From Thraustochytrium sp. TN22 (Eukaryota; Sar; Bigyra; Thraustochytrida; Thraustochytriidae): a stretch of 64,000 bases of DNA. Location of the stretch: the NCBI GenBank assembly GCA_013306675.1, contig JABLUY010000060.1:1-64000 (forward strand), given 5' to 3'. The notes beneath the pieces were generated by a model that made no database searches, was not told the origin of the DNA, and saw only the letters and a list, made by a program, of their open reading frames with translations. The position numbers and the translations under genes were made by a program. Numbering within the stretch: the stretch's first letter is position 1; every line of letters begins with the position of its first letter. This document shows, piece after piece, positions 1-10,350 of the stretch.

Positions 1-100
1 CGCCCGCCCGCCCGCCTGCCGGCCCGCCGCGCGAGCCGCCCGCTTAGGAATTTGCCGCCGCGAGCGGCACGCGGCTCGCTCGCCTCGCCTCGCCTTCAAG

Positions 101-151
101 TTGCCGAGTCCGAGTCGCCAGTCGCGTTGCCGAGTCCGAGTCGCCAGTCGC
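101..151. repeat. two tandem copies of a 26-base unit
   Basis: The unit beginning ttgccgagtccgagtcgcca occurs twice back to back, at 101-126 and 127-151, almost unchanged. It lies in non-coding DNA. Confidence 0.8.
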
Positions 152-210
152 TGCTCGAATCTCAGCTCTGTCAGACAACTCCGCTCTGGCGAGAACCTTG
201 CCTTGATGAG

Positions 211-250
211 AAGGCGCAGAAGGCGCAGAAGGCGCAGAAGGCGCAGAAGG
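211..250. repeat. AAGGCGCAG 9-mer tandem repeat
   Basis: Slightly more than four perfect copies of the nine-base unit aaggcgcag follow one another. No gene is recognised around it. Confidence 0.85.
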
Positions 251-799
251 CTTGGTTGGTTGAAAGAACCACGAAAGGGCCAGAGATGGGCGGCAGAACG
301 CGAGGTCGGTGGTCCCGAGGTCGGCAGGGCGGCGGCGCGCCGACCCGCCGCGCGCCGCGCCGGGCCGGCTGGTGACTGGCAGGCACTGGCACTGGCGGCG
401 CCCGGCAGCGGCGCAGGCGCCCGGGCACTGTTGGCGCAAATCGTGGCGTGACTCGACTCGCGGCAGCGCCGTGGGAGGACGAGAGGCCGCGGGGCGGCGG
501 TCGCGCCCGCCGCCGGGCTCGACCGTCAGGGCTGGGTCGTCAAGCCGAGTCAGGGCCTCGTGGCTCGCCGCCGCCGCGGCGCGCGGTGCTGGTGCCAGTA
601 TCGGTGGGAGGAGAGGAGATTTCCGTGCGCCGAGCAGAGGTGGTCCGACGGTCCGACGGCTCGGGAGTCGGGACGACAAACGAGCTTGGAGACTCGACGG
701 GCGGTTCATAGATAGCTACCGGGGGCTTTGGGCGTTGGAGTCATATTTAGGTACAGGGCGGCGCGGCGGCGCGTGTCGCTGCGATCTTTGGGTGCAGGT

Positions 800-856
800 C
801 GTTGCATCGTTTGAAGGTCGTTGCATCGTTTGAAGGTTGTTGCATCGTTTGAAGGT
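800..856. repeat. three tandem copies of a 19-base unit
   Basis: The unit cgttgcatcgtttgaaggt is present three times in a row at 800, 819 and 838; the third copy differs at its first base. Non-coding. Confidence 0.85.
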
Positions 857-974
857 CGTTCGTTCGTTGCAGCGGTTGGGACTTCGTTCACAGCCAGTCC
901 TCTGCTAGGCCTCTTGAAGAGAAAGAAGAGAGAGGTCTCTGCTGCGACTCTGACTTCGTTCGTGGTTGCTAGCT

Positions 975-3153
975 CTAGGCGCGCGAGTGGAAGAAGACGC
1001 GGAGGCGGCGACGCAAGATGTGCAGCGCGGAGAGCAATATAGCGAGCGAGAGCGCGTGCTTGATGAGCTCCATATGCTGGTCGGAGACGAGGTCGAGGAG
1101 CGGGGTGACGCGAATGACGAGGAGGATGAAGTCGTAGAGCCCATGCAGGATGACGGCAGGCGCCAGCACGCGGTACATGGAAAGGCCAGACTTGAGGAAG
1201 CGCTCAATGAGGCCAAGGCCGGTAAAGCAGCCACAGGCAACGTGCATGGGCAGCGCGAAGCAGAGGCGCGCCAGCGCAATACGTAGCGCATCCGGCGGCG
1301 TGCGCGCCAGGCAAATCACGTAGAGCATACTCTCGCTGGTGGCGAGCCCGGCGCTGAATGCGATGAAGTAGAGCACGATGGCGTGCGCACTCGTCACGCC
1401 CAGCCCGGGCCGGCCCTCCGGCTCGAGGGCCGCGACAGCGGCTGCCGCGGCGGCCGCGGTGGCAGCGGCCGAGTTGGAGGCCGAGGCCGAGGCGGATCCG
1501 GCCGAGGCCGAGATGGAGGCCGCCATCTCCTCGTCGCGCGACAGGCCGGCGAGCATGTCCGCGGCAGTCGCGGGCTCGGTCGCCCCGGTGCCTGCAGTCG
1601 CGACCGGCGAGATGGCCTGAGGGCTCATGGGCTCCCCCGCCAGCCCGAGGTGCGGATCCGCCACGAGCGGCGCGGCGACGTCAGGAACCACCACAGGTTG
1701 GGGCCGCAGGCCGAAGCGAATGGCGCTACGCACGAAAAAGAGCTTGGTGCTCTCCTCGATGAGCCCTGCCGTGAAGAAGCACAGCACGAAGCCCACGAGG
1801 AGGCCACGAAGCGGCGACGTCTGGTACAGCAGGCGCGCGAGCTGGCGCAGGTCGCGCAGCACATGCAAGTCGCCCATGCGCTCCATGGTCTCCGTGCAGT
1901 CCGCGCCGTAACAGTAGTATCCCATAATGGTTACCGCGCAGAACATCTCGATGAAGAGCAGCAAGAGGAACCCCGGTCCGAAGCCCTTGAAAAAAAGCTC
2001 CAGCACGGTGCCCGGCTCCACCCGCTTGTGCTCCCAGCGGTGCGCCGCGATGTAAAGCGCCGTGGCGGGCGGAATGGCCAGCACAAAGAGCGCAATCCCG
2101 TTCGACACGCCCTTGGCCACCAGCTCGTGCAAGAACATGCAGCCGGCCACCACCGCAGACGTCCAGGCCGCCACGCTCAAATTCCACCAGTCATCCTCAC
2201 GGTCCTGGTAGCCCTTGACCGCGGCCTTGATGCCGAAGACCGGCCGCCGCCGCCGCCCGCGCCGCGGCTCGCGCCGCTCACTACGCGCGCCACCGCGCGC
2301 GCGCGCCGCCGCGCCGACGCTGGCGTCCGCCAAGGACACGGGCACCTGCAGGTCGTCCGGGCTCGCCTCGAACATCCACCCGAGCTCCGACGCGCCCTCC
2401 AGCCCGCCATCGTCGTCGCGCCGCCGCATCGCGCCCGCGCAGCCGCCGCCGCTTCCGCCGCCGCGTCGCCGCGCCTCGCGGCCGGCCCGGGCGCCGCGGC
2501 CGCGAGCTCTGCCTGCATGACGTGGTGCAGGCCGTGCTCCAACCTGAAGAGCGGGGCGGGACCAGCCGCTCGCAACTGGCACCTCCCAGGAACCAGGAGC
2601 AGAGGCCGCGCCTTGGGCACGAAGACATGCTTGGGCTGGTCGATGAGCGCGTCGGCGACGGCGGCGAGGCCCCTCGAGGGGGCCAGCATGCATGCGCGGA
2701 CCTTGGAGTGGCGCTTGATGTCCCCCAAAAGTGTCTCGGAGCTGAGGTTGACCGAATTTGCGAGGAAGAAGTGGCGCGACGGCCCGTACGTTGGGTCCAG
2801 CACCGCGCGCAGCGTGCCGAGCGCGGCGTAGTCGACCGGCACCACGTTGATCGCGCCCTTGGTGCACACGGAGCTCCTGCTGCGCCCCCGCGACCAATTT
2901 GTATGTGTGCAACGGGTCAATGGACAGGCCGGGATAGATTGAATTGCTCTGCAGTTGAGGCGAAACGCTTTCCTCCGAGAGTCAGGGCCAGCACCCTAGC
3001 AGCTAACGAGACCATGGCGGAGGCTCGCGCGGCCGAGGAGATCAAGTCGCCGCGTTGCGTCCGCGAGGTCTTTGATTCCCTCTCGACGGCTCGCGCAGCT
3101 TCTTCTTCTTCTCCGTCGTCGTCTTTGTCGACATCGTCGCGATCCTGTTCCAT
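975..3153 (-). CDS. PrsW-family intramembrane metalloprotease-like membrane protein, frame-disrupted N-terminal half
   Basis: The C-terminal half (about 975-2400) is a multi-pass membrane protein with the four PrsW signatures in order: EExxK (EESTKL), a second glutamate in an FSAGLATSES context, a histidine helix (PMHVACGCFTG) and HGLYDF near the end. PrsW proteins are membrane metalloproteases that cut membrane-bound regulators. An alanine-rich loop of roughly 100 residues separates the first two motifs. The N-terminal half reads well only in other frames: residues starting GAINVVPVDYAALG continue to about 2520, then the frame changes in an Ala/Gly-rich stretch around 2420-2520 that has no GT for an ordinary intron. 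A first exon from the ATG at 3153, rich in Asp/Glu, could join by a short GT-AG intron near 2850-2920; this is a guess. No ATG opens the long C-terminal frame. Either the assembly has indels here or the gene is damaged. Confidence 0.6.
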
Positions 3154-3284
3154 GACGGCTGCCAAGGGCGCCCCAAGCCGCGACGCGGCAGTGAGAATTC
3201 GAGCAACCTGTTGAACAAAGGAAAACAACCAAAACAAATGTTAAGCTCTCGCGCAGAGCGCCAAGGTGGGGCAGCGACGCAAAA

Positions 3285-3668
3285 TCACTGGGTAGAACGG
3301 CGGATGAGCTCGGCCAGAAAGGCCTCCTCCTCGTAATAGCGACGGCGGACGGGCAGTGACTCCTCCTCCTGGAAGAGTCCGGCGCAAAAGTCGGGCGCAG
3401 TCTTGATGTAGTCGCCAAAGTCCGCGTAGCCCGGACGCTTCGGGTTGGACTCATGCACGCAGACGATCCGCTTGCCCAGGGTCCTGGCGTGCCGTAGCTC
3501 CGCGACCACGGCCTCGCTCTGGAAGATGTCGCGCGTCAAGATGAGCACGTAAGTGAGCGAGTCGCGCACGCCGTCCAGCATAGCCTCCCGATTCAGGTTG
3601 CCCTGATACTCCTGCCAGTGCAGAGCGCAAGACGATGCGCTGACAGGTGAGTGAGGACCAGTGACCAT
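3285..3668 (-). CDS. TIR-like domain fragment
   Basis: The 127-residue frame from the ATG at 3668 matches the C-terminal two-thirds of a TIR-type fold of the protist kind: a GNLNREAMLDGVRDS segment, a hydrophobic strand (YVLILT), SEAVVAELRHA where TIR domains have the S-x-x-x-x-x-E-L helix, then a KRIVCVHES strand. The first strand and the loop that normally open a TIR domain are not in this frame. The frame stays open upstream without an ATG to about 3745, so an upstream exon may exist, but I could not find it before the kinesin gene at 4311. It could be a partial copy. TIR domains act in signalling or cleave NAD; which applies here cannot be told. Confidence 0.45.
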   Translation of the reverse strand: MVTGPHSPVSASSCALHWQEYQGNLNREAMLDGVRDSLTYVLILTRDIFQSEAVVAELRHARTLGKRIVCVHESNPKRPGYADFGDYIKTAPDFCAGLFQEEESLPVRRRYYEEEAFLAELIRRSTQ

Positions 3669-3745
3669 TCGACCGTAAAGAGTGGTACCCCGCCGGGCCC
3701 CGTCGAAGTCCGAGAACGAGTCCTCGAATGCGGAGAGCGCCTTTT

Positions 3746-4310
3746 CAAGCTTTACAGTTGGTTACCCGCTCATCGGCACAAGGCTTCTAGAACGTTCAAG
3801 TTGAGAACGATGCCAGATTTGGATCCAGCAAAAACAATAGCAATCGTGGCAAGCGCAGGTCCAACGCTTGCCAGGCTGGGGGATGCCTTTCGCTCGCGAC
3901 GTCGCTGTCCGTGCATGGCTGCCGGCTCTGCACTGCAATTCAGAAGCTCCAGAACTGAGGACGAGGAACGATGCGCGCTCTAGAGCCTACATTAGCTGGA
4001 AAGCAGTAACTGCACGTAAGACGCGCGTGTACTTCGCGCTTTTTTTGGCTCCGGCAATCGCGGGCCGTGGCCACTCGAAACAGCACCCGGCTCGGCGCAC
4101 ACCGAGGTCCGCACGCGTCCCAGTGCTCGTGCGGCGGTTTTCCACAGCACGCGCGGCGGCGCGGGCGCGGCAGCGCGGGGTGGCAAAGGGGCATCGCGCG
4201 GGGCGCGGAGGGAGCGGCGGGGCGCCTGCGCGGGGCGCACGTCGAGCTCGGGTCGCCTCGCGTTGGAACTCGGGCCGTGTCGCGTCGCGCGCAAGAGAAG
4301 AGGGGCCGGC
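3746..4310. other. intergenic, upstream of the kinesin gene
   Basis: No convincing gene on either strand. It should contain the kinesin promoter and might contain missing 5' exons of the TIR-like gene, which I could not identify. Confidence 0.4.
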
Positions 4311-7300
4311 ATGGACGCTCAGGGCGCCGTGCTCGCCGTGCAGGTGGCGCTGCACGTGAGACCTCTGCTGGCGCACGAGCAGGCGCAGGGCTGCGTGGCG
4401 AGCTTGAGAGCGGACGAGGAGGAGAGCACGGTCGCGCTGCCGGGCGGCGCGCGCAGGTTCACCTTCGACCATGTCTTCGAGGCGGGCCGGGCCGTTGAGG
4501 CGGGCTCAAGCGAGACTGGGGACGACGTCTTGCCCGCCGTGCCTGCCTGCAGCTCCGACCGCCTGTACGAGTCGTGCGTGCGGCCGCTGCTGGAGGGGTG
4601 CCTGGAGGGCCTTAACGCGACAGTATTGGCGTACGGCCAGACTGGCTCCGGCAAGACCTTCACGATGGGCACGACCGGAGACGATGCGGCTCGTGGTGTG
4701 ATCCCGCGCGTCGCGACTGACCTTTTCGCCCGCCTACAAAGCGAGGCGGAGGCTGCACCCTGGGAGGTCAAGGTATCCTTCTTCGAGATTTACCGCGAGA
4801 GCATCTTCGACCTGCTGGCGGCCGGGCAGGCGGGCCTCTCCTCCGGCGGCGACGGCTCCGCTGCTGCGCCCGAACTCAGCATTCGCGAGGACGCCGCCCG
4901 CAACGTCTTTGTCGTGGGTCTCACGGAGGAGGCCGTCGCGGACAAGGCGGCGCTGCTCGAGGCGCTGCGTCGCGGCGGCGAGCGTCGCGCCACGGCCAGC
5001 ACGGAGATGAACAGCGTGTCGAGTCGCTCGCACGCCGTCTTCACCATCTCTCTGCGCCGCGAGGACCCGGAGGTCGGCACGGTGCGCACCTCCAAGCTAC
5101 ACCTGGTCGACCTGGCCGGCTCGGAGCGCGCCAAGCGCACCAAAGCCGAGGGCAGCCGTCTGCAGGAGGGCATCAACATCAACCGCGGCCTGCTGGCGCT
5201 CGGCAACGTGATCTCGGCCCTCGGCGACGACAAGCGCAAGGTCGCCGGCAAGGTCGGCCACGTGCCCTACCGTGACTCCAAGCTCACGCGGATCCTGCAG
5301 GACTCGCTCGGCGGCAACAGCCGCACCGTCATGGTGGCCTGCGTCTCGCCTGCTGACAGCAACGTCGAGGAGACTCTAAACACGCTCAAGTACGCCAATC
5401 GCGCGCGGAACATCCAGAACAAGCCCACCGTCAACGACGAGGCCATCACTGAGGGTAACTCTACGCTCGTGGCGCAATTGCGCCAGACCATCGCCAACCT
5501 CCAGGACGAGGTCGCGGCGCTGCGCTCGGGCGCAGAGCGCCCGCTCGAGGCCCACCGGGCCAGAATCTCCACACGCGAGACCAGCCAGCTGCTGCTTCGC
5601 CTCAGCGAGCGCAACGTCGCGCTCGAGGCGCGCCTCAACCGCGTGGCAGACCTCTTGGAACCTCCGGCGCCCGCCGCCGGCGAGTGCGAGGACACCGCCG
5701 CCACCGCCGCCGCCGCCGCTGCCCCCCTGGACCGCGAGACGCTTCGACGTGCGCTTGCGGTTGAGCAGGAGGTGGATGAGGAAGGGACCGCAGCGGGCCC
5801 CGCCGCATCCTCGTCAGGAACCGACGTTGATGACGGCAGCAGCGGTGGCGACGACGAGGACGCCGATGGGGATGCGAACGGAAACGCCGGCAACATGGAC
5901 ACCGAGGAGCTCGAGGAGCGCCACATGGAACGCCAGGTGGCGCTCCAGCAGGAGCTGCAGGTCATCAACGATGAGCTGAGTTCCAAGGTGGAGGCCATGG
6001 AGCGCATGGAGCAGAGCGGCAGCCAGTTCGCGCAGTTGGAGGCGTCCTACGCCCGGGCAGTGCGCGAAATGTGCGACGAAATGTCTATTCTGCAAAACGA
6101 GCGCGATGACCTCCTGGCCAAGCTCAAAGAGGAGCAGCAGCAGCAACAACAGCAGCACGCGGGGCGTCCGGGCGCCCAAGGCGCAGCGCCCATGAGCGGG
6201 CGTGAGAAGGCGCTCAAGCAGAAGCTCGCGGACCTGGAGACTCGGCACGCGCGACTGCAGAAGCAGCAGGCGGAGCAGGACCGCGTCCTGCGCATTCAGA
6301 AGCGGGACGTGGCCGGCATGGATCGCCTCAAACAGGAGATCCAGGCGCTCAAGCAGTCGCGCGTCAAGCTGATGCGCCGCATCAAGGAGGAGGGCGACGA
6401 ATTCCGCAGGTGGAAGCAGGGCAAGGAGAAGGAGCTCAAGCAGCTGAAAAAGCAGGAGACCAAGCAGCGCTACAAGTATATGGTGCTGGAGCGCCAGCAC
6501 GAGCGGCAGCAGCGCGTCCTGCAGCGCAAGCAGGAGGAGGCCTCGCTTGCTCAGAAGCGTCTGCGTGACGTCCTGCAGAAGCAGCGCGAGGCCTCGGCCT
6601 CGCGCGGTGAGACCGCCTCGGCCCTCGGTTTCGGCAAGTCCGCCGAGGACCAGCGCGCCGCATTCAAGTCCTGGCTGGTGGACCAGCTCCACATCTCGCG
6701 CACCGTGCGCGGGGCGCGAAGGGCGTTGCGCGCAGAGGTCGAGACGCGCAAGGCGCTCCCGCTCGGCGAGGACGACCCCGAGGTCCATGCACAGCGCAAG
6801 GCCTGCACGGAGCGCATCGCCGCGCTGCAGGCAGTCGTGCTCGAGGCTGAGGACGCCGCGCAGACGGACCGCCGCTGGGCCTCGGTGCGCTCCACGCACA
6901 CCGCCAAGCAGTGGCTCAAGGTCATTTACCAGGAGCTCGTGTCCGTCGCGGACAAGCTCGACACGCTTGAGGTGCAGTCCAACGACCTCCGCCAGGACAA
7001 TGACGACCTCCAGCAGATGTTCCTCGAGCTTGAGCACTCCCACGTCCTCGACAAGGCGAGACTGCAGCGCGAGTACGAGGACAAAATTGTCGTGCTCCTG
7101 CGCCACCAGGCCGCCACAAGCACCAGCACCAGCGGCATCACCAGCGGCAGCGCCGCTTCGGCGTCTACACCATCGCGGGCGAGCGACTCGCCCTCCGCCC
7201 GGTCGACGGGCAGCAAGTCACCTGGGGTAACCGACGCACAGGACGCCCCCGTTCAGGCGGCTCTTCTCGAAAAGCTCGACCAGCTCGGCGCAGAGAACGA

Positions 7301-7979
7301 GAAGCTTGTCGCCCTGCTGGCCGAGGCGACTCCGTCCAAGGCCAAGGCCGCGCAGGCGCGCAAGGCGGCCCAGCAGCGGGCCAAGCAGCTGCGTGACGAG
7401 ACCGATGATGACGATGAGGAGGACGGCGAGCTCTGGCTCAGCTCCGAGTCCGAGTCTGAGGACGCCGAGCAGGACTCTGACGACGAGGACTGGACTGAGG
7501 ACTCCCCAGCGAAGCGCAAGGCGGCGGCCAAGCGGCCCTCTGGACCCTCGCTTGACTCCCAGGCCTCCAAGCACAGCGCACCGCCGTCCTTTGAGGATGT
7601 GGCGGCCATGCGCGACTCCGCGCAGGACCAGCTGCCGGAAGACCTCGTGCGCCGTATCGATGCCTTCAAGGTCAAGGAGCTGCAGGATGCGCTCTTCCAT
7701 ATTGGTCTCTCCGTGTCCGGCCGCAAGGACGTTCTACGCACGCGCCTTCTCTGTGGCCTTCTCGATCGGCAGGCGCAGCGCGAAGCAGGTGCTGTCCTGC
7801 TTCCTGAGGCGCTGCCCTCGCGCCACGAGGCAAAAGCCACGGATAGCGAGAGCGACGAGCCCAAGGCAACGGATGTGGAGACCAAGGTCCAAACGGACAC
7901 CAAGGTCGAGGTGGAGCCCAAGGCCAACGTGAAGCCCAGCGTGAACCGCGCCAGGCCCGAAAGCACCGACACGGAGCAC

Positions 7980-8032
<53 letters not shown>

Positions 8033-8363
8033 CGTCAAGGATGGGACTGCGACCAAGTTGACACAGCCAAAGACGCGCCTTCCTGTAGTCGCGGCCGCGC
8101 CCTCAGCGCCGCCCGTCCCAACACAGCAGCCGCTTGCGCAGACTGGCAAGTCCGAGGGCGTGAAGAAGCCCCCTGCGCCAATCAAGTCCTTCATGGCCGG
8201 CACAGCAAGCAGCATGAGCAAGGAAAATTCCATGGAGGCGCGGCTTGCTCAATGGCGCTCGCAACAAAAGAAGGTCGCGCCTGACGCGCGTCCTGCAACC
8301 GGACCGGAGCCCAAGCGCAAGGCGCTCGGGGTCCTCAACAACAGGAGCCTTCCCGGCAAGTAA
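4311..8363 (+). CDS. kinesin-4-like chromokinesin with C-terminal SAP-like motif
   Basis: An intronless 1,350-residue microtubule motor. The motor domain is N-terminal (about 1-375): P-loop GQTGSGKT at 109-116, NSVSSRSH switch I, LVDLAGSE switch II (DLAGSE at 267-272), and the neck sequence NRARNIQNKP typical of the kinesin-4 family (KIF4/KIF21). A long charged coiled coil follows (about 550-900), interrupted by a short polyQ run. Near residues 1112-1150 there is a SAP-like helix-turn-helix (KVKELQDALFHIGLSVSGRK...LRTRLL), a motif that binds AT-rich chromosomal DNA in other proteins. A 16-17 residue polyQ lies at about 1226-1242. The start is the ATG at 4311; the frame is open 16 codons further up without an ATG. 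Likely a plus-end motor on chromosomes or spindle microtubules. Its stop is 55 bases from the stop of the convergent gene. Confidence 0.9.
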
Positions 8364-8418
8364 CCTTGACTGTCACCATGATGATCGATCCTGCACACTG
8401 CTTCCTTGCTTCGCACGA

Positions 8419-10350
8419 TTACCAATCTACGTCGGTGCCCTCAAAGCCGGCCAGAAACGGGCGCACCGTGCGCCACACGAGGCCCGAGCGGATCAGGTCA
8501 ACCGCAGTTTCGATGTCCGGACTCATGATGCGATCGCAGTCCCAGCTAGGCACACGCTCGCGAACCAGGGCTACAAGCGCCTCCAGCGGCTCTGTTGTGC
8601 GCAGCGGACGGTGGAACTCCATCGCCTGGCAGGCGGCGAGCAGCTCAATGGCGAGGACGCGCTCAACATTCTCCACGACCTGCACTGCGGCACGCGCCGC
8701 ATAACAGCCCATGGACACGTGGTCCTCCTTGGCCGCCGAAGTGGAGATGGAGTCGACGCTAGCCGGATGCGCGAGCGACTTGTTCTCCGAGACCAGCGCG
8801 GCTGCCGTGCAGTGCGCGATCATGAAGCCCGAGTTGAGCCCGCCGTCCTTGACGAGAAAGGCGGGCAGCCCGCTGAGCGCCGGGTTCACCATGCGCTCGA
8901 TGCGGCGCTCGCTGATGGAGGCGATCTCACAGATGCCAATGGCCAGGTAGTCGAGCACCTTGGCCGGATACTCGCCGTGAAAGTTGCCACCTGAGATGAC
9001 GAAGCCCTCCTGCGTGCCGGCGTTGGTGTAGAAGGTGTCGCTCTGCCGCTTGGCGCCGAGCGTGACGCCGGCCTCGGCGCCGGTGCCGCCGCGGGCGGGC
9101 GCGCCGGCCGGGCCTGCGCGGCCGGCCACCATGGCGCGCAGGCGGCGGATCTCTGCCTTGGCCTCGTCCAGCGTCTCCGGGTCGGTCTCCGAGGGCGAGG
9201 GCGGGCGGCCTTCGCTCGAGTCCGTGCGCCGCATGTTGCGCCGCGGCGGCCACACGTGCACGAGGTTGCCCTCAGCGTCGACGGTGGTCACGTCAGGGCT
9301 GCCGGTAAAGACCATCGGGTTGTCCGTGGAACTGTTCAGCTCGACGTCCAGGACAGACTCCGCGAAGGTGAGCGTGTCCGCCACGATGCCGTGCACCTGC
9401 GGCGTGCAGCGCAGCGAGTACGCGTCCTGCACCTTGCCCGAGTACCGGTGGCTCGCGAAGAGCTCCGAGGGCTCCCCAGGGTGCAGGAGGGCGCGCAGGC
9501 GCGCTGCGACGCGGCCCTGGCCCCGGTGCGCGCGGCGCTCGTGCACGCGCGGGTGGAAAGCAGCCACTGTGCCCTTGAGCACCTCGAGGGTGAGCGCCGC
9601 GATGGCGTCGGCGCAGTTCTGCGCGTTGCGTGCGCGCACGAGCGCCTCGGCGCCCAGCGCTGCGATCATCTGCGTGCCATTGATGAGCGCGAGGCCCTCC
9701 TTGGCGCCCAGCTTGATGGGCTGCAGCCCGTGGCGAGCCAGGACCTCGACGGCCGGCCGCTGCGGCGGCACCAAGGCCTGGCCACTGCTGCCGCCCATGT
9801 TGCGCACGGCGAGCGCCCCGCCGGCCGGCTCGTCCATGCCGGCGACATCCCACATGCGACCGTGGCCCAGGAGGCCAAGCGCGAGGTGGCTGAGCGGCGC
9901 CAGATCGCCCGAGGCGCCCACGCTGCCCTGTGACGGCACGACGGAGATGCAGCCGGCGTTGAAGGCAGCGACCATCTGTGCCAGCGTACGCTCCGAGACG
10001 CCAGAGTTGCCACGGCAGAGCACATTGATGCGCAGCGCTAGCAGCATGCGCGTGCGCTCGTACGGCAGCGGCTCGCCCACGCCCGCCGAATGCGACTTGA
10101 TGAGGTTCTCCTGGAGCAGCTCCAGCTGGTCATCGCTGATGATGACATCGGAAAACAGTCCGAACCCCGTGTTGATGCCGTACGCGACCTCCTTGTTGGC
10201 CAGCAACTGCTCCACCACCAGGCGCGACGCCTTGACGCGGCCCAGAGCCTCGGCCGCGATCGAGATCTGCGACCCGTGCTGCGAGAGCGCCACCAGCTGC
10301 TCGCAGTCCAGCGAGTCGCCGTCCAGAACAATCTCCACCCTGCTCTTCAT
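8419..10350 (-). CDS. HAL: histidine ammonia-lyase (histidase)
   Basis: A 643-residue enzyme that deaminates L-histidine to urocanate, the first step of histidine breakdown. The cofactor-forming triad Ala146-Ser147-Gly148 sits in GSVGASGDLAPLSH and would cyclise to MIO. Other family blocks are intact: YGINTGFG, NSSTDNPMVF, ISGGNFHGEYPAKVLDYLAIG, SERRIERM, GLNSGFMIAHCTAAALVSE and TSAAKEDHVSMG. The sequence resembles animal histidases more than the shorter bacterial ones. Unusual is an insertion of about 95 residues (roughly 352-450) between NPMVF and ISGGNF, including a short charged helix; it is in frame and free of stops, so it may be a real loop or a retained intron. The start is the ATG at 10350. 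The N-formylglutamate-hydrolase-like gene lies 4.4 kb to the right. Confidence 0.95.
   Translation of the reverse strand: MKSRVEIVLDGDSLDCEQLVALSQHGSQISIAAEALGRVKASRLVVEQLLANKEVAYGINTGFGLFSDVIISDDQLELLQENLIKSHSAGVGEPLPYERTRMLLALRINVLCRGNSGVSERTLAQMVAAFNAGCISVVPSQGSVGASGDLAPLSHLALGLLGHGRMWDVAGMDEPAGGALAVRNMGGSSGQALVPPQRPAVEVLARHGLQPIKLGAKEGLALINGTQMIAALGAEALVRARNAQNCADAIAALTLEVLKGTVAAFHPRVHERRAHRGQGRVAARLRALLHPGEPSELFASHRYSGKVQDAYSLRCTPQVHGIVADTLTFAESVLDVELNSSTDNPMVFTGSPDVTTVDAEGNLVHVWPPRRNMRRTDSSEGRPPSPSETDPETLDEAKAEIRRLRAMVAGRAGPAGAPARGGTGAEAGVTLGAKRQSDTFYTNAGTQEGFVISGGNFHGEYPAKVLDYLAIGICEIASISERRIERMVNPALSGLPAFLVKDGGLNSGFMIAHCTAAALVSENKSLAHPASVDSISTSAAKEDHVSMGCYAARAAVQVVENVERVLAIELLAACQAMEFHRPLRTTEPLEALVALVRERVPSWDCDRIMSPDIETAVDLIRSGLVWRTVRPFLAGFEGTDVDW

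Larger units (their letters stand above)
1..974. other. gene-free left end with short tandem repeats
   Basis: No reading frame here looks like a real protein; the open frames are arginine/alanine-rich products of high GC content. The stretch holds three short tandem repeats, listed separately, and presumably the 3' flank of the minus-strand membrane protease gene that ends at 975. Confidence 0.5.

Noticed and set aside
1383-2831. 482-codon plus-strand frame
   Set aside because: Shadow of the PrsW-like gene, with His/Arg-rich composition and no start context or family motif.
5814-7106. 430-codon Leu-rich minus-strand frame
   Set aside because: Complement of the Gln/Glu/Lys-rich kinesin coiled coil, which always reads as Leu-rich on the other strand.
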